This document shows positions 60,578-64,000 of a stretch of DNA of 64,000 nucleotides, piece by piece. A model generated the notes under the pieces. The model searched no databases. It worked only from the letters and a program-made list of their open reading frames with translations, and was not told the origin of the DNA. The stretch covers positions 4,898,001 to 4,962,000 of the forward strand of contig LT549889.1 of assembly GCA_900078775.1 (NCBI GenBank), read 5' to 3'. This stretch comes from Mycolicibacterium aurum. Its GTDB lineage: Bacteria > Actinomycetota > Actinomycetes > Mycobacteriales > Mycobacteriaceae. Within the stretch, counting starts at the first letter, position 1, and each line of letters starts with the position of its first letter. A program made the position numbers and the translations under genes.

Positions 60578-61063
60578 TGTGCGGCTCCTTCGTATCGGTC
60601 TTCGGGCGGGCTGCCCGACGTCTTCAGGTCACCGGGAGTGGTGGGCCTGACCTGCAGAGCTAACCAGATTCGACGTGCACTTTCTCGGCTTGGGCACAGA
60701 CGGCCGGGAACTTCTTTCCGAAGCCGCGGATCGGTGCCGGGCGTCCGGACGGGCCGAGCCGCCGCGATGCCGGGCACCCGGTGGGCCGTCCGGCATGGCG
60801 ACGTGGCCACAAGGTTGACGCATGTGTATATTTGCCGAACGACCCAATGAACTGCTGTTCAGGAGGGGATACCAGGGGCCATATCGATTAGCTTAATGCT
60901 TGCCTGGGCAAGCAATTAACGGATATCGCTACCGGCGGAGCGTAATTACCTCTACATTTCTCGGCGTGGCCGAGCAGCAGTACCCCGTCGTGGACGGAGG
61001 GGAGACCTTCCACGGCCGGCCGAGCCGAATCGGGGGCACCGACCGATCGATGGAGTCATCACC
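60578..61063. other. Control region before the repeat-bearing surface protein
   Basis: About 486 bases with divergent genes on both sides. No coding frame is convincing. It contains an AT-richer part (60880-60960) with the palindrome at 60897-60914, probably the promoter zone of the surface-protein gene. Confidence 0.5.
60897..60914. promoter_or_regulatory. Palindrome upstream of the surface-protein gene
   Basis: TGCTTGCC, two bases, GGCAAGCA: perfect 8-base arms, 149 bases before the ATG. Likely an operator for an unknown dimeric regulator. Confidence 0.55.
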
Positions 61064-63910
61064 ATGTGCGCTGCCCCTGCCCGTCACCGTGCCTACGGAC
61101 CCAACGAGCACTTCTGGATGGCCAAGGAGCTCCTGACTCCGGGTGAGACCGGCAGTGCCGCCCGGCATGCGCGCGCATCCGCCTCGACCCTCGGACTGCA
61201 CGTCGGCCGGGTCGGCGCACTGGCGGTCTCGCTGGGTGTCGGCTTCGCGATCGCCGACTCCGCGCAGCCCGCGTACGCCGACACCGGTACGAGCGCGAGC
61301 ACCCAGTCCGCGTCCTCATCGGACAACGACTCTTCGGTCACCGATTCCCGCGCGGCGACCGACCGCAACCGCGGACCCCGGACCGCCACCAAGCCGACCA
61401 CCGCCGCGGACGCGGACGCGGACGCGGATAAAGCGTCCGACGACAGCGCCGAGTTGACCCCGCCGGATGGGCCCGAGTCCGGGTCAGTCACCGACGAGGC
61501 CGACCCCGTCGACGTCGCCGAGCCCGTCGAGTCCTCGGATCCGATCGAAGCGACCCCCGACATCGACGATGCGCCGGCCGAGCCCGAATCCGAGGCCGTC
61601 GCGGACGAGGCGACCGGCGGCGCCAAGAACCGCAAGGCGCGGGCCTACGCGCGCGTCGTCGAGCCGATGCAGGTCGAGACGGCCGTCACCGCCGTCGTGC
61701 AGGCGGCACCGGAGCCCGCCGCCGAGGCCACCCCGCCGGTGGACACCGATGCCGACACCGCGCCCGTGGCGGCGCCGGTCACCACCGAGGTGGCTCCCGC
61801 TCCCGAGGTCGGGGACACCCAGACCACGATCGGTGCGGTCACCCCGAAAATGACCGCCGCCAGCGCCACCCTGAACACCCGCAGTGCGCTCGCCAACCCG
61901 CTGGAGCTGCTGGTCAACAGCATGATGGCCTGGGTGGCCCGACAGATCAGCCACACGTTTGTCAACCGGACCCCGATCGCGGGCCCGATCGTCTACGAAC
62001 AGAACCTGCTCGGCCAGGTCTACATCGACCTCAACGCCACCGACCCCAACGGCGACGTACTGACCTACGAGATCATCCAGCCCGAACACGGTTGGGTGTA
62101 CCGGGATCTGCTCAGCGGGAAGTTCGTCTACACGCCGTGGTCGCTGGTCACCGGCCAAGGGTTGACGGACAGCTTCAAGATCGTCATCCACGACGACTCC
62201 GAGCATCTGCCCGGCGTGCTCGGTCAGATCCAGGCCGTGGTGGAAAAGGTCACCCGCTTCCTCGGCATCGCCCAGGCCGACAACCTCACCGTGACCATCC
62301 CGGTCAACGTCGACCCGGTCCTGCAGCACCCGCCGCTGGTGACGCCCATCGTCGGTGGCGGATACCAGCTCGGCAAGGATCCCGCCCCCATCGTGTCCAC
62401 GGTCGACATCGTCGACGGCGACACCCTCGGGTTGAAGCGCGTGGTCATCAAGATCGCCACGCTGCCGCAGGCCGGAGATGCGTTGTCCTACAACGCGCCC
62501 ACCGGCAGCCCCATCGTGGGCTCCTGGGACGGGGACACCCTGACGCTGACATTGACCGGGGATGCCACCCTGGCCGAGTACGAGCAGGCGATCAAGGCCG
62601 TGAACTTCTCCGCGACCCAGGGCGCCGGCCTCGTGCGCGGGATCTCCATCTCGGCCACCGACCAGGACGATGTGGACAACATCGCGCCCGGGTTCGTCAC
62701 CGTCGCGGTATGGCCGGAGACCAAGTTCCCGCCGCTGGTGACTCCGATCGCCGGCGGTGGCTTCACCCTGGGTGGCATCCCGGCCCGGATCGTGTCCGCG
62801 ATCGACATCGTGGATGGGGACTCCGGCCGGTTGTCCAAGGTGACGCTGCGCATCGAGACGCTTGCCCAGGCCGGCGACGTACTCGGTTATGTTGCCCCGC
62901 AGGACAATCCGATCATCGGCAGCTGGGATGCGGCCACCCGCACGCTGACCCTGACCGGGGACGCCACGCTGGCCGAGTACGAGGACGCGGTCAAGGCGGT
63001 CACCTTCTCGGGCACCCAGGGCGCCGGTCTGGTGCGCGGTATCGCGATCTCGGCCACCGACGAGGACGGGGTGGAGAACGTCGCGCCCGGATTCGTGACG
63101 GTGAGCGTCTGGTCGGTGCCGACGCTGCCGCCGCTGGTCACCCCGATCGCCGGCGGTGGGTTCACCCTGGACGGCAACCCGGCCAAGATCGTCAGCGCCA
63201 TCGACATCGTCGATGCGGACTCCGGCCGGCTGTCCAAGGTGACGGTGCGGATCTCGACCCTCGCCCAGTCCGGCGATGTGCTGGGTTACGTTGCCCCGCA
63301 GGGCAGCCCGATCGTCGGCAGTTGGGACGCGGCCACCCGCACCCTGACGTTGTCAGGGCTGGGCACGCTGGCGGAGTACGAGCAGGCCCTCAAGGCGGTG
63401 ACCTTCTCGGCCACCCAGGGCGCGGGTCTGGTGCGCGGACTGTCGATCTCGGCCACCGACGAACACGGGGTGAACAACGTGGCGCCCGGGTTCGTCACCG
63501 TGACGGTGTCCTCGCCGTCGCGGCTGCCGTCGCTGGTCACGCCGGTGGGCGGCAAGTCGTACACGATCGGGGATTCGCCGGTGACGCCGGTGGCCTCGGT
63601 GAGCATCGTCGACGCCGACTCCAGCCACCTGCAGCAGGTCGTCGTGCGGGTCACCACGTTCGGTAAGGATGGGGACACCCTGTCGTTCACCGGGATGCCC
63701 GGCACCCCGATCACGGCGACCTATGACGCCGGGACCCGCACCTTGACGCTGTCCGGGGTCGCGACCAAGCAGCAATACGAGGATGCGCTCAAGGCTGTCA
63801 CCTTCACCGCCACCCAGGGCGGCTGGACCACCCGGACGATCACCATTGTCGCCACCGACACCGAGGGCGTGAACAGCTCGACGGCGGGGCTGACCCTGTC
63901 GGTCTGGTGA
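61064..63910 (+). CDS. Large exported repeat protein (Ig/cadherin-like), 948 residues
   Basis: N-terminal ~75 residues hold an extended export signal (LHVGRVGALAVSLGVGFAIA, then SAQPAYA). A ~200-residue Asp/Ala/Pro/Glu-rich low-complexity stalk follows. Residues ~300-420 form an Ig/cadherin-like domain (VYIDLNATDPNGDVLTYEII, FVYTPWSLVTGQGLTDSFKI). The remainder is four tandem repeats of exactly 133 residues. No membrane anchor or sorting signal closes the protein. Acidic DxD-rich beta repeats suggest calcium-binding adhesion or biofilm function at the cell surface, which is an inference. Start chosen at the ATG at 61064. Confidence 0.8.
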   Translation: MCAAPARHRAYGPNEHFWMAKELLTPGETGSAARHARASASTLGLHVGRVGALAVSLGVGFAIADSAQPAYADTGTSASTQSASSSDNDSSVTDSRAATDRNRGPRTATKPTTAADADADADKASDDSAELTPPDGPESGSVTDEADPVDVAEPVESSDPIEATPDIDDAPAEPESEAVADEATGGAKNRKARAYARVVEPMQVETAVTAVVQAAPEPAAEATPPVDTDADTAPVAAPVTTEVAPAPEVGDTQTTIGAVTPKMTAASATLNTRSALANPLELLVNSMMAWVARQISHTFVNRTPIAGPIVYEQNLLGQVYIDLNATDPNGDVLTYEIIQPEHGWVYRDLLSGKFVYTPWSLVTGQGLTDSFKIVIHDDSEHLPGVLGQIQAVVEKVTRFLGIAQADNLTVTIPVNVDPVLQHPPLVTPIVGGGYQLGKDPAPIVSTVDIVDGDTLGLKRVVIKIATLPQAGDALSYNAPTGSPIVGSWDGDTLTLTLTGDATLAEYEQAIKAVNFSATQGAGLVRGISISATDQDDVDNIAPGFVTVAVWPETKFPPLVTPIAGGGFTLGGIPARIVSAIDIVDGDSGRLSKVTLRIETLAQAGDVLGYVAPQDNPIIGSWDAATRTLTLTGDATLAEYEDAVKAVTFSGTQGAGLVRGIAISATDEDGVENVAPGFVTVSVWSVPTLPPLVTPIAGGGFTLDGNPAKIVSAIDIVDADSGRLSKVTVRISTLAQSGDVLGYVAPQGSPIVGSWDAATRTLTLSGLGTLAEYEQALKAVTFSATQGAGLVRGLSISATDEHGVNNVAPGFVTVTVSSPSRLPSLVTPVGGKSYTIGDSPVTPVASVSIVDADSSHLQQVVVRVTTFGKDGDTLSFTGMPGTPITATYDAGTRTLTLSGVATKQQYEDALKAVTFTATQGGWTTRTITIVATDTEGVNSSTAGLTLSVW
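62333..63908 (+). repeat. Four tandem 399-bp repeats inside the surface-protein gene
   Basis: Units begin at 62333, 62732, 63131 and 63530, each starting CCGCTGGTGAC or a close variant, so the period is exactly 399 bases. Every unit has an IVDxD block, an AEYE-type block (TLAEYEQA, TLAEYEDA, KQQYEDA) and an SATDxxGV block. Units 2 and 3 are the most alike; unit 4 is the most diverged and is cut short by the stop. Confidence 0.9.
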
Positions 63911-63919
63911 CCGAGCGGC

Positions 63920-64000
63920 TCAGCTGAAGCGGACGTTCAGGGTCGCCAGACCGAAGATCTTGCGGCCCCCGGACTTCGCGCCGACGAGGATGACGCCGCT
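63920..64000 (-). CDS. C-terminal end of a gene running off the window
   Basis: The minus strand is open from the window edge and reads SGVILVGAKSGGRKIFGLAT then LNVRFS and a stop, converging on the surface-protein gene nine bases away. It looks coding, but the 26 residues seen are too few to name. Confidence 0.45.
   Translation of the reverse strand, partial: SGVILVGAKSGGRKIFGLATLNVRFS

Noticed and set aside
61400..61450. GCGGAC hexamer run as a possible CRISPR or regulatory repeat
   Set aside because: It lies in frame within the surface-protein gene and simply encodes an Asp-Ala repeat.

Overview
The window is GC-rich and gene-dense. Its content points to a mycobacterium, most likely a fast-growing environmental one (Mycolicibacterium type). 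Markers are an Lsr2-like DNA-bridging protein, an LppW-like lipoprotein, a Tat-exported DUF1906 protein of the Rv2525c type, two MHB-type haemophore-like secreted proteins, a YbdK/Rv0433-type carboxylate-amine ligase, and an atypical type II topoisomerase gene pair like the one described as TopoM in M. smegmatis. No tRNA, rRNA, CRISPR array, integrase or intact insertion sequence was seen.

Region by region. 1-3.7 kb: a partial polyester-type esterase overlapping a GlxA-type AraC regulator, a quinone-oxidoreductase-like enzyme, and an Lsr2 paralogue. 3.8-11.8 kb: a minus-strand row of glutamine-synthetase-like ligase, PucR regulator, cytochrome P450 and GMC oxidoreductase ending at a strong hairpin, with a divergent creatininase-family amidohydrolase plus exported hydrolase; it looks like a catabolic module for an amine or alcohol. 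12.1-21.5 kb: a second catabolic module. Six minus-strand genes (DJ-1/PfpI, Rieske oxygenase, its FMN/2Fe-2S reductase, SDR epimerase, an unknown 200-residue protein, DUF1116/AllG-like) sit behind a perfect 14+1+14 palindrome; next come an XRE-cupin regulator, an amidase and an MHS-type transporter, and a diverged copy of the palindrome lies before the amidase.

21.7-32.9 kb: dehydrogenases paired with regulators (MmyB-type/ADH, SDR/TetR, MarR/SDR), a small lipoprotein gene and its decayed copy, lppW, a secreted coiled-coil protein, a molybdopterin oxidoreductase and a frameshifted DUF1906 gene. 32.9-46.5 kb: FNT channel, topoisomerase pair, YihY membrane protein, a shrunken phosphoribosyltransferase next to a hydrolase, haemophore-like protein, FMN-dependent glutamate-synthase-like enzyme with thioredoxin, CDF metal transporter, LigB-type dioxygenase, TRIC channel. 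46.5-64 kb: serine hydrolase, SurE, PfkB kinase, AtoE-type transporter, AlkD, a three-domain desaturase-reductase fusion facing a PucR regulator, YigZ, ATP-grasp ligase, YbdK, DCC protein, three small secreted proteins, and a 948-residue surface protein with four repeats of exactly 133 residues.

Two genes (DUF1116 and DUF1906) are broken by what looks like a single missing G in a G-run. This could be real decay or assembly error. The best candidates for undescribed biology are the palindrome-controlled Rieske/DUF1116/amidase module and the desaturase-reductase fusion with its divergent regulator.
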